Origin: Aliidiomarina soli
GTDB lineage: Bacteria > Pseudomonadota > Gammaproteobacteria > Enterobacterales > Alteromonadaceae
Assembly: GCF_003986975.1 (NCBI RefSeq)
Contig: NZ_PIPO01000005.1
Location: forward strand, 248,001-312,000
Length of the DNA stretch: 64,000 nucleotides
Direction of reading: 5' to 3'
Part shown: piece by piece, positions 32,924 to 42,579 of the stretch
Position numbering within the stretch: position 1 is the first letter of the stretch
Layout of the letters: the number at the start of each line of letters is the position of its first letter
Program-made: the position numbers and the translations under genes
The notes under the pieces: generated by a model
The model's input: only the letters and a program-made list of their open reading frames with translations
Database searches by the model: none
Told to the model about the DNA's origin: nothing

Positions 32924-34248
32924 ATTTTAGGCTCAGCCATTGGGCTGCACGAAGCCGGCAGGCGCTCGATAACTCGCATCGCTACCTGCTCTGCAGCATT
33001 GCGGTGGCCTGTGAGATAGGCACGCTCCTGCATTGCAGCGAGTGTTTCAGGCTCGGCAAATAGCTGCTTTAGCCGAGCGGCCAGTTGCGTGGGAAATAGT
33101 TTATCGCCGACGCCTTGCTGCCTTAAAAATTCGACATTATGGGCTTCCTGGCCTCCCAGTGAGCAGGTGGCGAAAAAGGGCCGGCCACAAGCCAGCGCCT
33201 CGCTGACCGATAAACCGCCGGGTTTACCGATCACCACATCGGCGGCAGCAATCAGCTGCGCCATATCGTCGACCCAATCGAAGAGGATCAGCTGAGTGGG
33301 GCAGGCTTGCTGTAAACGTTGCAAAGCGGATTGGTCACTGCTGGCATTGCCGACAGTGACCAGTATTTGCCATTCATTTGCCGCTTTACACAGGTAGTCG
33401 ACGGTTGGCAGCAGACCAATTCCGTACTGACCGCCGGTCACCAGCACCGTTGGTTTGCGCGGATCCAGTTTCAATGTTGCCCGTGCCTCGCTTTGAGGCG
33501 GCGGGTTATTGAATTGCCGGTGCAGGGGAATTCCTGTTTCATGGATACTGCCCGCTGGTACGCCCCACGCCAGTAATTGATCGGCAACGCCCTGTGAGGG
33601 TACGCAATAGTCATCTGTGGTTGGTTTTACCCACACTTTTTGCAGGCCGTAATCGGTCACTATGCCCAGTGAGGGGATATCGCTGAACTGTTGTTTTTGT
33701 TTCAGTCGCGAAAACAGCGCAGCCGGGTACATTTGGGTGGCCACGACAACGTCAGGCGCGATCTTTTCTATCTGTTCTTTCATGCGGTGTAACAGCACCG
33801 TGCGTATTAGCAATAATAAGCTGCGCAGTATGATTGAATAGGTGCTTCGCTCATCCTGGTTAAGCAGCAAACGGAAATAACTGGTTAATAGCGCACTATC
33901 CAGATTATGTTGGCTCATAGGCAGCCAGCGGGTCTGGCGGGGAAACCAGTGCAACTGCTGGTCGGCGACGAACTGTTTAATGCCTTCGTCTAACGGGGTT
34001 TCGCCGCTGAGCTGTTGCCACACACTTTTATCCAGATCATAAAGTTTTTGATAATAGTCCGGGTAGTCCTGGGTCATTCGAAGGTAACTGCCTTTTACCG
34101 CAGCGGCGACTTTCTCATCCATCAGCGACCATAAGTCCAGATACTCACAGCGTACGCTTGGGAAATGATCCTGCAACGCTTGCTCCACCGCGTTGGCGGC
34201 ACGAATATGACCAAAGCCTAACTGCGAAGTGAGAAATAGTATTTTCAT
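32914..34248 (-). CDS. MGDG-synthase/MurG-like glycosyltransferase
   Basis: The 444-residue product has the GT-B layout of diacylglycerol glycosyltransferases. The N-terminal MKILFLTSQLGFGHIRAANAVEQAL resembles the acceptor-side motif of the MGDG synthase group. The C-terminal half has VLVTGGQYGIG, VIGKPGGLSVSEALACGRPF and GGQEAHN, the nucleotide-sugar site. It probably transfers a sugar to a lipid or lipid-linked acceptor at the inner membrane. The sugar is unknown. It follows the TVP38-like gene by 9 bases. Confidence 0.82.
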   Translation of the reverse strand: MKILFLTSQLGFGHIRAANAVEQALQDHFPSVRCEYLDLWSLMDEKVAAAVKGSYLRMTQDYPDYYQKLYDLDKSVWQQLSGETPLDEGIKQFVADQQLHWFPRQTRWLPMSQHNLDSALLTSYFRLLLNQDERSTYSIILRSLLLLIRTVLLHRMKEQIEKIAPDVVVATQMYPAALFSRLKQKQQFSDIPSLGIVTDYGLQKVWVKPTTDDYCVPSQGVADQLLAWGVPAGSIHETGIPLHRQFNNPPPQSEARATLKLDPRKPTVLVTGGQYGIGLLPTVDYLCKAANEWQILVTVGNASSDQSALQRLQQACPTQLILFDWVDDMAQLIAAADVVIGKPGGLSVSEALACGRPFFATCSLGGQEAHNVEFLRQQGVGDKLFPTQLAARLKQLFAEPETLAAMQERAYLTGHRNAAEQVAMRVIERLPASCSPMAEPKIAQ

Positions 34249-34257
34249 TGCTGTTCC

Positions 34258-35043
34258 TTAGTCGCCCACATCACGGGAGTCCTTTGAATCATCAGAGTCA
34301 CTTAAATGACCGGCGGATCTGGCATAGTTGGTTAATGCCAGCAAACCAAGTAAGAAGACGATCCCGAGCCCGACCATGGTGTATTGCCAGGGCCCGAACG
34401 AGGCTTCGGCTGTATAGAGAACACGCCCTGTCACCCCGAAGTACACCATGACCAGGGTAAAAGGGGCGCTACCGAACAAGGTCCCCCACACATAACGCCG
34501 CAGGTCGGTTCTGGCGGCGCCGTACAGGTAATTATGCAGGCTAAAGGGCACCAGCGGGTTCATCCGTAATAAGGTGATAACCTTGACGTTGTTACTGGTC
34601 AGAAGGCGCATGGAGGCCGCCCGGAATGACGTGCGGGAGCGACCACGGCGTAGCCCTTTCCGTAGCAAATCAGGTAGCAAATGACGCAGCGAGTGGCCTA
34701 ACAAATGACGGCTGATTAAAAAACTGAGTAAAGCGCCGGTATTGATGGCGATAAGCGCAATCAGCGCGCCTTGCCAGAAACCAAACAGTAGACCTGCAGT
34801 GACCGCAAAGGGAGACAGCGGCAGCAAAACGATAACGGCCAGACTATAGATCCCGATGAGTGTCAGGCTGGCCGCCCAACCCTGGTGAGTAAGCAGGTTC
34901 TGCAGTAAAGCCTGCCATTGCTGGCTGGAAACACTGAATGCCAGAGTAATAACCGCTACAACAAGAATTACCCCCACCACTAGCTGCCAGCGCGTGAGTT
35001 TGGCCGGGGATACGTTAGCGCGACGAAACGATGTTTTTTGCAT
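34258..35043 (-). CDS. TVP38/TMEM64-family membrane protein
   Basis: The 261-residue inner-membrane protein has about five hydrophobic segments and the family core LLPLSPFAVTAGLLFGFWQGALIALIAINTGALLSFLISRHLLG, then RMNPLVPFSLHNYLYGAART. Related DedA/TVP38 proteins are thought to move lipids between membrane leaflets. As first gene of the operon with a lipid-type glycosyltransferase, a lipid-carrier or flippase role is a reasonable inference. Confidence 0.87.
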   Translation of the reverse strand: MQKTSFRRANVSPAKLTRWQLVVGVILVVAVITLAFSVSSQQWQALLQNLLTHQGWAASLTLIGIYSLAVIVLLPLSPFAVTAGLLFGFWQGALIALIAINTGALLSFLISRHLLGHSLRHLLPDLLRKGLRRGRSRTSFRAASMRLLTSNNVKVITLLRMNPLVPFSLHNYLYGAARTDLRRYVWGTLFGSAPFTLVMVYFGVTGRVLYTAEASFGPWQYTMVGLGIVFLLGLLALTNYARSAGHLSDSDDSKDSRDVGD

Positions 35044-35245
35044 AAGCTAGTGCCGGTAACAATCGGTTTGGATTGTTTAGATAAAAAATAAGCCTCGGTT
35101 AAGCGGCCTGCGGTACTGCATAGCGTTCTACCTGAATAGATAGTACATCGCGGGGGAGTCTGCCACTGCTGAGGTTATTTGTGTGTACTGCGGCGCAGAA
35201 GGTACACTGATGTGGCGTCGCGACAAATTAACCTAAGGACTATGC

Positions 35246-37783
35246 GTGCAGGTTGTTACCTTTACCCAGGCTCAGACAGATTTAACCCAGGCCTACGCGG
35301 CCGAGCATGTGACCTGGCTGGTTGCGTTCTCTATTCTGATTGCCATGCTGGCGTCCTTTGCCAGTTTTAACCACGTTCAGCTAATCCGTCGTCGTGAACT
35401 GACCAATAGTCGTGTCTCCTGGACTTTGCTTGGTGCGGTGGCAATGGGTGCCGGGGTCTGGGCGATGCACTTTACCGGCATGCTGTCTTATCAATTGCCT
35501 TTGGATGTTAACTACCATACCGGACGTACTGCGCTGTCGGTGGTGCCAGCTGTACTGGCGGGTTACGTTACGTTAACCGTGATTAGTAAGCCGACACTGC
35601 AGATCCGCGATGTGCTGGTCGGCGGGGTTCTGATGGGGGCGGGCATCGGGCTGATGCATTATATCGGCATGAGCGCGATGATATTGCCTGCCGAGCGCCT
35701 GTACCAACCGCTTATGTTTGTGTTGTCCATTCTGGTTGCCATCGTCCTGGCGACGCTGTCATTGTCCGTGCGCCCACTGCTGTCGTCGATGCTTAAGCAT
35801 CCACTGCTGTTAAACCTGCTGGCCTCTGTTTTTATGGGGCTGGCGATCACCAGTATGCATTATGTAGCCATGCACGCGACGATCTTTATGCCGCTAAGTG
35901 AGGCCTACCAGCGGCCTGCTGTAGCCATGCTCGACAATAGTGCGCTGGTTACCATCGCGGTGGCAGTGGCGGTGTTTATTGTGCTGATTTCATCCCTGGC
36001 GGTGGTGATGCGCTTTCGTTTACTGCATGTCGAACTGGGTCAGAAAGCAGCGGAAGCCGAAGCGAGAGCTTTGGAAGACCGCTTCCGTACCATTGCTGAA
36101 CGAGTACCCGGTATGGTCTACGAATTCAGGTTAGATGCCAGCGCTCAAATGAGTTTCCCGTACACCAGCGATGCCGTGCGCGATATTTATGGTGTGACTC
36201 CGGAGGAGATACGTAACGATGCGCTGATACTGGAGCAGATCATACATCCCGATGATTTGTCGTTGGTTTATCAGGGGATCGAAGAATCAGCGCGGACCAT
36301 GCAGCCTTGGCAATCGGAGTATCGGGTTATCCGCCGAACTGACGGCGCCGAGCGCTGGCTGCTGGGCAGCGCAGCACCCTTGCCTGACGCGGATGGTGCC
36401 GTTATCTGGAGTGGCGTGATAACCGACATTACCGAGCGTAAAAAGCATGACGAAATGATCTATCAGCTAGCGTTCTACGATGCCCTGACTGAGTTGCCAA
36501 ACCGCCGGCTTATCTATCGCCAGCTCGAGCAAAAAATGGCCGAAGCCCAACGCGAAGGCTGGTGCGGGGTTGTCATTTTTATCGATGTAGACAGTTTTAA
36601 ACGGCTCAATGACTCGCAAGGCCATAGTGCGGGCGACAGCTTGTTGCGCCAGATCGGCGCCAGGTTACGAAAAGCGTCGAGTGAAAGTGCTTTGGTCGGA
36701 CGCCTCAGCAGTGACGAATTTGTGGTGGTCGAGGCTAAACTGGCAGACAGTTATCACGCTTGTGTACCACACGCAAAGCAGCTGGCGACTGAGCTTCTCA
36801 ATACCCTGAATGGAGAGTTTGATCTTGAGGGGCATCGTTTTGAATGTGCGTTAAGCATGGGTATTTGCATGTTCCGCCATCACAAGGTTGATGCGGCTGA
36901 GATATTAAAACGCGCCGATATTGCAATGCATGAAGCGAAAAGTGCAGGGGGCAACCAGTGGCGCTTATTCGATCCTGCTATGCAATCAGGCTTAGAACAC
37001 CGTTACCAGCTTGAACAGGCGTTACGTAGTTTAGTTAATCATCCGGATGATCAACTGAGTCTGCATTTGCAGCCACAGGTTAATGCCAATAATCAGATTG
37101 CCGGGGCCGAGGCGTTGTTACGCTGGCAACACCCTGACTTTGGTGCTATTTCGCCGGGCGAGTTTATTCCGTTGGCTGAAGAAACCGGTTTGATCGTGCC
37201 GATTGGCCAGTGGGTGATTACTCAGGCATGTGAGTTACTTGCTCAGTGGCAACAGTCGGCTGACCTGGCAGAGCTGACACTGTCTGTGAATGTCAGCGCT
37301 CGCCAGTTCTATCAGCCGGATTTTGTCGAATCGGTGTTACAGCAGGTGGCTAAAATTGGCCCGGTTGCAAACCATCTGGTCCTCGAATTAACCGAAAGTC
37401 TGATCCTTGAAGATATCGAGGAAGCGGTCAAGCGAATGCTGGCCTTGAAAGCGCATGGGGTCCGCTTTTCGATGGATGATTTCGGTACTGGGTATTCGTC
37501 ATTGTCGTACTTAGCGACCTTACCTTTTGACGAAGTGAAGATTGACCAGAGTTTTATAAGTAAGGCGAACCAAGGAGATAGCTCACGCGAGTGGATAATC
37601 ATTGAAGCTATTATCGGCCTGGCCGATAAGCTGCGTATGCAGGTGATTGCCGAAGGCGTGGAAAGCAAACAACAACAACAGGCTTTACTGCGCCGAAATT
37701 GCCGTGCATTCCAAGGCTTCTACTTTAGTAAGCCGCTGACCCAGGAAGCATTTGCCAGCCTGGTTACAACACAACGGGTCTAG
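35246..37783 (+). CDS. MHYT-PAS-GGDEF-EAL c-di-GMP phosphodiesterase
   Basis: The 845-residue membrane protein starts with a seven-helix MHYT sensor (MHFTGMLSY, MHYIGMSAM and MHYVAMHAT repeats in residues 70-215). A PAS domain (about 275-390) follows, then GGDEF (about 400-560) and EAL (about 580-835). The GGDEF signature is LSSDEF, so cyclase activity is unlikely. The EAL part keeps AEALLRW, the Asn in NVSARQF, LTES, MDDFGTGYSS and VKIDQSF, so c-di-GMP breakdown is expected. MHYT domains are proposed to sense gases via copper. The GTG start has AAGGA eight bases upstream. A chemoreceptor gene follows 25 bases on. Confidence 0.92.
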   Translation: MQVVTFTQAQTDLTQAYAAEHVTWLVAFSILIAMLASFASFNHVQLIRRRELTNSRVSWTLLGAVAMGAGVWAMHFTGMLSYQLPLDVNYHTGRTALSVVPAVLAGYVTLTVISKPTLQIRDVLVGGVLMGAGIGLMHYIGMSAMILPAERLYQPLMFVLSILVAIVLATLSLSVRPLLSSMLKHPLLLNLLASVFMGLAITSMHYVAMHATIFMPLSEAYQRPAVAMLDNSALVTIAVAVAVFIVLISSLAVVMRFRLLHVELGQKAAEAEARALEDRFRTIAERVPGMVYEFRLDASAQMSFPYTSDAVRDIYGVTPEEIRNDALILEQIIHPDDLSLVYQGIEESARTMQPWQSEYRVIRRTDGAERWLLGSAAPLPDADGAVIWSGVITDITERKKHDEMIYQLAFYDALTELPNRRLIYRQLEQKMAEAQREGWCGVVIFIDVDSFKRLNDSQGHSAGDSLLRQIGARLRKASSESALVGRLSSDEFVVVEAKLADSYHACVPHAKQLATELLNTLNGEFDLEGHRFECALSMGICMFRHHKVDAAEILKRADIAMHEAKSAGGNQWRLFDPAMQSGLEHRYQLEQALRSLVNHPDDQLSLHLQPQVNANNQIAGAEALLRWQHPDFGAISPGEFIPLAEETGLIVPIGQWVITQACELLAQWQQSADLAELTLSVNVSARQFYQPDFVESVLQQVAKIGPVANHLVLELTESLILEDIEEAVKRMLALKAHGVRFSMDDFGTGYSSLSYLATLPFDEVKIDQSFISKANQGDSSREWIIIEAIIGLADKLRMQVIAEGVESKQQQQALLRRNCRAFQGFYFSKPLTQEAFASLVTTQRV

Positions 37784-37808
37784 GATGAGTACCCACAAGG
37801 AACTTTAA

Positions 37809-39431
37809 ATGATAAGAACTATAAATATTGGGGTGCGCTCTGCACTGTTTTTTGCAGTGATGGGGCTTTTGGTGATTGTGCTTGGGGTTGTGGCCCTGGT
37901 GGGGCAGTCACAGATGGAAAGGGAAAAAGAGGACATTACCGAGGTCGCTGTACCGGCGATGATGCAGGTGCAAGATATTAATCGTGAATTTTTGCGTACT
38001 CGTGTGTATACCATGAATGCTATCGCTGCCACGACCGAGGATTTTCGTCGTCAGTACCAGCAAGAGCTGCAACAATCCCGCCGCATACAGGACGACTTTA
38101 AGAAGACGTTACGTACCTATATGACAACTGAGGGTGGCCGGGCCCTGTTGCAGGACTATGAGGACCTGGAACAGAGTTACTGGCAAGCCCATGTCGACGT
38201 GATCAATATTGCCCGGGACCAGGGCGTGGAACAGGGTATTCGTGCCCGCAACCAGCAGCTGGACCCGATTGTGGCTGAGATGCGTAGCCAACTGGAAGCG
38301 ATGGTAGCCTGGCAGCAGCGTCTGGTAGACACCGCAGACGCCCAGGCCAGCAATATAGCGCAGCAAGTGCAGATACTGGTGGTTGTGTTGATTGTCGCTG
38401 CGATCGCCCTGGTGGCAATTCTGGCGACTATCTTCACCCGCAGTATTGTGCGTCCGCTACGTGATGCAGTGAGCCATGCGCAGACCATCGCTGATGGCGA
38501 TCTGACTCGTCAGATTGATAGCAACGGCAATGACGAAGCGACTCGCCTGACGGACGCCTTGCAACGGATGCAAAGCAACCTGCGCGATTCAATTGCACTG
38601 ATTGCAGATTCGTCGCAGCAACTGGCCTCAACCTCTGAAGAACTGAACTCAGTAACCGAGGACTCGACCCGTGGCTTGCATCAGCAAAGCGAACAGCTTG
38701 AACAAGCGGCGACGGCGGTTAACGAGTTAACCGCAGCGGTTGAAGAAGTGGCACGCAATGCTCAGGCAGCCGCGGAAGAGTCTATTAACGCTGACGAGCG
38801 GGCCCAGTTTGGTCGCGAGCAGGTTAATACTACGGTGTCCAATATCGAAAGCCTGGTTGCTGAACTGAAAGCATCCTCGGCGGACATAGAAACGCTGGCC
38901 AGCAAGGTGAAAGACATTACCTCAGTGTTGGATGTCATCGGTGGTATTGCTGAGCAGACCAATCTGCTGGCACTGAATGCCGCGATTGAAGCCGCCCGTG
39001 CCGGTGAATCCGGTCGTGGTTTCGCGGTCGTCGCCGATGAAGTACGCGCGCTGGCGCACCGTACTCAGGAATCGACCAAGGAAATTGAGACTATGGTCTC
39101 TGCGGTACAGAAATCCAGTGGTGATGCAGTGAAAGGGATGCAGGTCAGTACCGAGCAGGCAACCCACACCCAGGACGTGGCGAAAGCCGCTGGCGAAGCA
39201 CTGCAAACGATTGCGGTGGCGGTCTCGCAGATCTCTGAACGCAATGCTTCAATTGCCAGTGCGGCTGAAGAGCAGGCTCAGGTGGCGAAAGATGTCGATA
39301 AGAACCTGGTCGCAATTCAGGACCTGTCGAGCCAGACTGCATCAGGTGCGAACCAGACGTCCGCATCGAGTCAGGAACTGGCCCGTTTGGCGGTTAATCT
39401 GAGTGAACTGGTTGGCAATTTTAAAGTTTAA
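37809..39431 (+). CDS. Methyl-accepting chemotaxis protein
   Basis: The 540-residue receptor has an N-terminal helix (residues 12-32), a periplasmic four-helix-bundle sensor (about 33-190), a second helix (190-212) and a HAMP domain. The cytoplasmic signalling rod follows, with the tip [35 protein letters not shown] near residue 380. It would signal through CheW-CheA to the flagellar motor. No C-terminal CheR-binding pentapeptide is seen. It follows the MHYT gene closely and precedes a strong terminator. Confidence 0.93.
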   Translation: MIRTINIGVRSALFFAVMGLLVIVLGVVALVGQSQMEREKEDITEVAVPAMMQVQDINREFLRTRVYTMNAIAATTEDFRRQYQQELQQSRRIQDDFKKTLRTYMTTEGGRALLQDYEDLEQSYWQAHVDVINIARDQGVEQGIRARNQQLDPIVAEMRSQLEAMVAWQQRLVDTADAQASNIAQQVQILVVVLIVAAIALVAILATIFTRSIVRPLRDAVSHAQTIADGDLTRQIDSNGNDEATRLTDALQRMQSNLRDSIALIADSSQQLASTSEELNSVTEDSTRGLHQQSEQLEQAATAVNELTAAVEEVARNAQAAAEESINADERAQFGREQVNTTVSNIESLVAELKASSADIETLASKVKDITSVLDVIGGIAEQTNLLALNAAIEAARAGESGRGFAVVADEVRALAHRTQESTKEIETMVSAVQKSSGDAVKGMQVSTEQATHTQDVAKAAGEALQTIAVAVSQISERNASIASAAEEQAQVAKDVDKNLVAIQDLSSQTASGANQTSASSQELARLAVNLSELVGNFKV

Positions 39432-39456
39432 GCAAAAAACTGTGTAAACAGCCTGC

Positions 39457-39492
39457 AAGGCCTGCCGTTATATGACGGCAGGCCTTTTTTAT
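39457..39492 (+). terminator. Rho-independent terminator after the chemoreceptor gene
   Basis: AAGGCCTGCCGT-TATATG-ACGGCAGGCCTT forms a 12-bp perfect stem followed by a T-run. Confidence 0.93.
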
Positions 39493-39565
39493 TATGGGCT
39501 GTAGGCATATACTGGGAGCTATTACGCGGACCTAACCGACGACCTAACCACAGGCCTATTTGTTC

Positions 39566-40294
39566 ATGACACAGACTCAGCCCAAGCAGGCTGGCTTCTT
39601 TTCTAACCTGCTGTTTAATATTCTTATTCCAGTCATTATTCTGATGAAGCTCAGTTCGCCCGAGTATCTGGGGCCGGCACTGGGTGTGGTTGTAGCACTG
39701 GCATTCCCGATTGGCTATGGCTTGTATGACCTGAAGCGCAGCCACAAAGTGAATGGTTTCTCGGTGCTAGGTGTGGTCAGTGTTATTTTAACCGGTGGGA
39801 TCAGTTTACTGGAGCTGGATCCACAATATATCGCGATTAAAGAAGCGGCGGTGCCGGGCGTAATCGGGGTGGCGGTGTTGGTCAGTCATTTTACCCGTTT
39901 CCCATTGATTAAAAAGTTACTGATGAATGACCAGGTAATCAATGTGGCGCGTTTTGAGCAGGCTGTCGAGGAACGGGGTAACCGACCTGCATTTGAACGG
40001 GTGCTGCGTGTGTCAACCTACCTGGTCGCGGGCGCGTTTTTTCTTTCAGCGACTCTCAATTATATTCTGGCGCGCTGGATTGTAGTAAGCCCGGCTGGCA
40101 CCACTGCCTTTAACGAGGAACTTGGGCGGATGACCGCGCTGAGTTTCCCGGTCATTGCGTTACCCACCATGCTGGTTATGTTTGCTGCTATATTTTATTT
40201 GTTTTACCAAATGAAAAAGCTGACAGGTCAGTCAGTTGAGAACTTTTTACACGCACATGACAAGGACAGCACGTCCGATTCATCTAACCACTAA
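39566..40294 (+). CDS. VC0807-like integral membrane protein
   Basis: From the ATG at 39566 the product is 242 residues with about six hydrophobic helices (FSNLLFNILIPVIILMKL, ALGVVVALAFPIGYGLYDL, VLGVVSVILTGGISLLEL and others). It resembles a widespread VC0807-type family without assigned function. The arrangement DLKRSHKVN between helices is typical. It precedes the next gene by 17 bases, so the two probably form an operon. Confidence 0.75.
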   Translation: MTQTQPKQAGFFSNLLFNILIPVIILMKLSSPEYLGPALGVVVALAFPIGYGLYDLKRSHKVNGFSVLGVVSVILTGGISLLELDPQYIAIKEAAVPGVIGVAVLVSHFTRFPLIKKLLMNDQVINVARFEQAVEERGNRPAFERVLRVSTYLVAGAFFLSATLNYILARWIVVSPAGTTAFNEELGRMTALSFPVIALPTMLVMFAAIFYLFYQMKKLTGQSVENFLHAHDKDSTSDSSNH

Positions 40295-40311
40295 GGGAGT
40301 AGCCTGAATCT

Positions 40312-41664
40312 GTGATTCACCTCGCACGTTACGACGAACAGAGTGTAAGACTGACCCGCGAGCTGGGTGACAAGGCTGAACACCGGCTCGATCTGTACCT
40401 GTTTATTCCGGGTGAATTAAACGTTGATTCGCAGCTGATTCCTGAGCAGGAATTTTACCTGCAGGGTATTTATGTGCGCCGTACCTATTCCAGTAGCGCG
40501 CAGCTCTCGCCTTTGGTGCAAAGCCGCCTGATTAGCCGCAGCCGCGGCCAGCAGGACCGCGCAGATCCGAAATACCGTCTCAGTGTCAGCCTTTATGCGT
40601 ACCAGTATACCAATGCGCTGGAAAGTGCGGCGCGGGCATTGCTGGCCAACAGTGAGGTTAAGCGTGATGAAATAGGTGAGTTGCTCGAACTGAGCGCTAC
40701 TATTTTACGGCGCTTGCGGCGCAATGTGCCAAAAGACGAGTCGCTCTCGCGCTACCATGTCAATATTGATAATTACCTCTCGTGGCAGACTGAACAGCAG
40801 TTTTTGTTGCTCGCTGCACGGATGCCTTTTGCCGACGATCAGCAGGATTTAAAAGACTTGCTGATCAAAGTCGCACGGCGCGAACACAAGCACCGTGAAG
40901 AGCAGGAATACAACAGCAAAGCGGTTAATGATGACTCCACCCGGATGTCGAATAAGATGCGTTTGCTGCGCCGCTTGATAGAGTACCCGGTTACCTTTAA
41001 GCGCCGGACCCAGGAGCTAGGTGTCGGCGAGCAGCGCTGGCTGAAAGCAGCGGTGGCGGCGGTGGTGATGACCTTTGTTTCATTTCTGCTGCTGGAAAGC
41101 CGTTTGCTGGTGGGTGATATCACCGCGATGTTTTTGGTTATCGCCGCATTTTTATACGGGGTGCGTGAATTTTTCCGTGATGATATCCGCCAGAAACTAT
41201 GGCTGTGGCTGCGCAAAGGGCGACCGAAATGGCGCCATACCTATCTTGATGTCAATTCTGAGCAGACCATTGGACGTTCACTGGAATGGATCGACTACCA
41301 GAGTTTTGACGATTTACCGGAAGATATTCGCACCGCGCGCCAGGGCAATACCCCGCAGCGTGGTGAGTCGATTCTGCATTACCGTAATGACTCAAAAATG
41401 CTGCCAACACGATTTCTCAGTGGTTATGCGCAGACACGGGAAAGCATTATTTTAGATCTCGACCTCATTATGCGGGTCATGAACCCAAGTACCCACATTG
41501 TATTTCGCCTGGATAATCAAGAAATTATCGAGGATCAGGTGGAAAAACGCTATGTTCTTAATCTGGTCGCGCGCGACGTTGAAGGCGACGGCAGTGTCGT
41601 TATTCAGCGCTGGCGAATTGTCATTAACCACAATCGTATTGTCGAAGTTGAACTCTCCGCTTAG
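40312..41664 (+). CDS. Conserved hypothetical protein with two membrane helices
   Basis: The 450-residue product begins at a GTG behind AGGGAG. Residues 1-240 are soluble and basic. Two adjacent helices (AAVAAVVMTFVSFLLL and ITAMFLVIAAFLYGV, about 250-290) follow, then a soluble tail with many charged residues and IVFRLDNQEIIEDQVEKRYVLN. No enzyme motif is seen and I do not recognise the family. It directly follows the VC0807-like gene. Confidence 0.65.
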   Translation: MIHLARYDEQSVRLTRELGDKAEHRLDLYLFIPGELNVDSQLIPEQEFYLQGIYVRRTYSSSAQLSPLVQSRLISRSRGQQDRADPKYRLSVSLYAYQYTNALESAARALLANSEVKRDEIGELLELSATILRRLRRNVPKDESLSRYHVNIDNYLSWQTEQQFLLLAARMPFADDQQDLKDLLIKVARREHKHREEQEYNSKAVNDDSTRMSNKMRLLRRLIEYPVTFKRRTQELGVGEQRWLKAAVAAVVMTFVSFLLLESRLLVGDITAMFLVIAAFLYGVREFFRDDIRQKLWLWLRKGRPKWRHTYLDVNSEQTIGRSLEWIDYQSFDDLPEDIRTARQGNTPQRGESILHYRNDSKMLPTRFLSGYAQTRESIILDLDLIMRVMNPSTHIVFRLDNQEIIEDQVEKRYVLNLVARDVEGDGSVVIQRWRIVINHNRIVEVELSA

Positions 41665-41680
41665 TTAACATATTGTTAAC
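41664..41680. promoter_or_regulatory. Perfect palindrome upstream of the rsbQ-like operon
   Basis: GTTAACA-TAT-TGTTAAC, with 7-bp arms, lies 49 bases before the operon start and begins in the stop codon of the preceding gene. It has no T-run, so a regulator site is more likely than a terminator. Confidence 0.6.
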
Positions 41681-41728
41681 GCTCTCATTGCAAACTCTAC
41701 ATTTGAGATAATTCTTAAGGAGGTCCGT

Positions 41729-42559
41729 TTGTCAGTGACAGGTGGCTCACGCAACATTATGCGGCGTAATAATGTGGTTGTACTAGGAACCGGCTCGCAG
41801 ACCATAGTGCTTGCTCATGGGCTTGGCTGTGACCAGCGGATCTGGCACAAAGTGGTGCCCCTGTTGTCGGCGGACTACCGTCTTGTGTTGTTTGATTACG
41901 TTGGTGCTGGTGAGTCTGATCTGAGTCAGTATAACGAGGCGAAGTATAAAACACTGCGCGGCTATGCTGATGACCTGCTTGATGTGGTTGAATGCCTGAA
42001 CCTGGACCAGCCCTACCTGCTTTCTCACTCGGCAAGTGGCAGCATCGGCGTTCTTGCTGAACAAGCGGCGCCGGGAACCTTCCGCCATTTACTGATGGTA
42101 AGTCCTTCTCCCCGTTATATAAATGACGGCACGTATCAAGGGGGCTTTGAGCGCAGCGACATTGATGCGTTGCTGGAACTGATGGAAGAAAACTATTTTC
42201 AGTGGGCCAATGTAATGGCGGCCACGGCGATGAAGAATGAGCAGCGACCAGAGCTGGCTGAGCGCCTGGTACGCAGTTTTCAACAGGCGCGACCCGATAT
42301 TATGCTCAACTTTGCTCGTGCCATTCTGTATTCGGACTATCGTGCTGAATACGCTGAACTTGCCTGCTCGGTGAGTGTCATGCAGGCGGCGGATGATGCG
42401 ATTGTGCCGCCCGCAGTGAGTGATTACCTCGTCGGTACCATGCAGAAATGCGAGCTTTACACCCTGGACGCGCAAGGGCATTATCCTCAGTTAAGTCATC
42501 CGGCGGAGGTGGTCACCTTGCTGCGGAAAATCTTAAACGCGGCAGTACCTCGCCCATAA
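41729..42559 (+). CDS. RsbQ-like alpha/beta hydrolase
   Basis: The 276-residue product closely resembles Bacillus RsbQ and the KAI2/D14 receptor hydrolases: VVLGTGSQTIVLAHGLGCDQRIWHKV, VLFDYVGAGESDL, and LLSHSASGSIGVLA with the nucleophile Ser. MQAADDAIVPP (Asp) and DAQGHYPQLSHP (His) complete the triad. RsbQ makes or hydrolyses a small ligand for the PAS domain of RsbP. The start is TTG (or GTG at 41735) behind a near-perfect AAGGAGGT. It heads a six-gene operon that includes a PAS histidine kinase, a likely partner. Confidence 0.9.
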   Translation: MSVTGGSRNIMRRNNVVVLGTGSQTIVLAHGLGCDQRIWHKVVPLLSADYRLVLFDYVGAGESDLSQYNEAKYKTLRGYADDLLDVVECLNLDQPYLLSHSASGSIGVLAEQAAPGTFRHLLMVSPSPRYINDGTYQGGFERSDIDALLELMEENYFQWANVMAATAMKNEQRPELAERLVRSFQQARPDIMLNFARAILYSDYRAEYAELACSVSVMQAADDAIVPPAVSDYLVGTMQKCELYTLDAQGHYPQLSHPAEVVTLLRKILNAAVPRP

Positions 42560-42579
42560 TCTGAGTTCACAGGAGCCCT

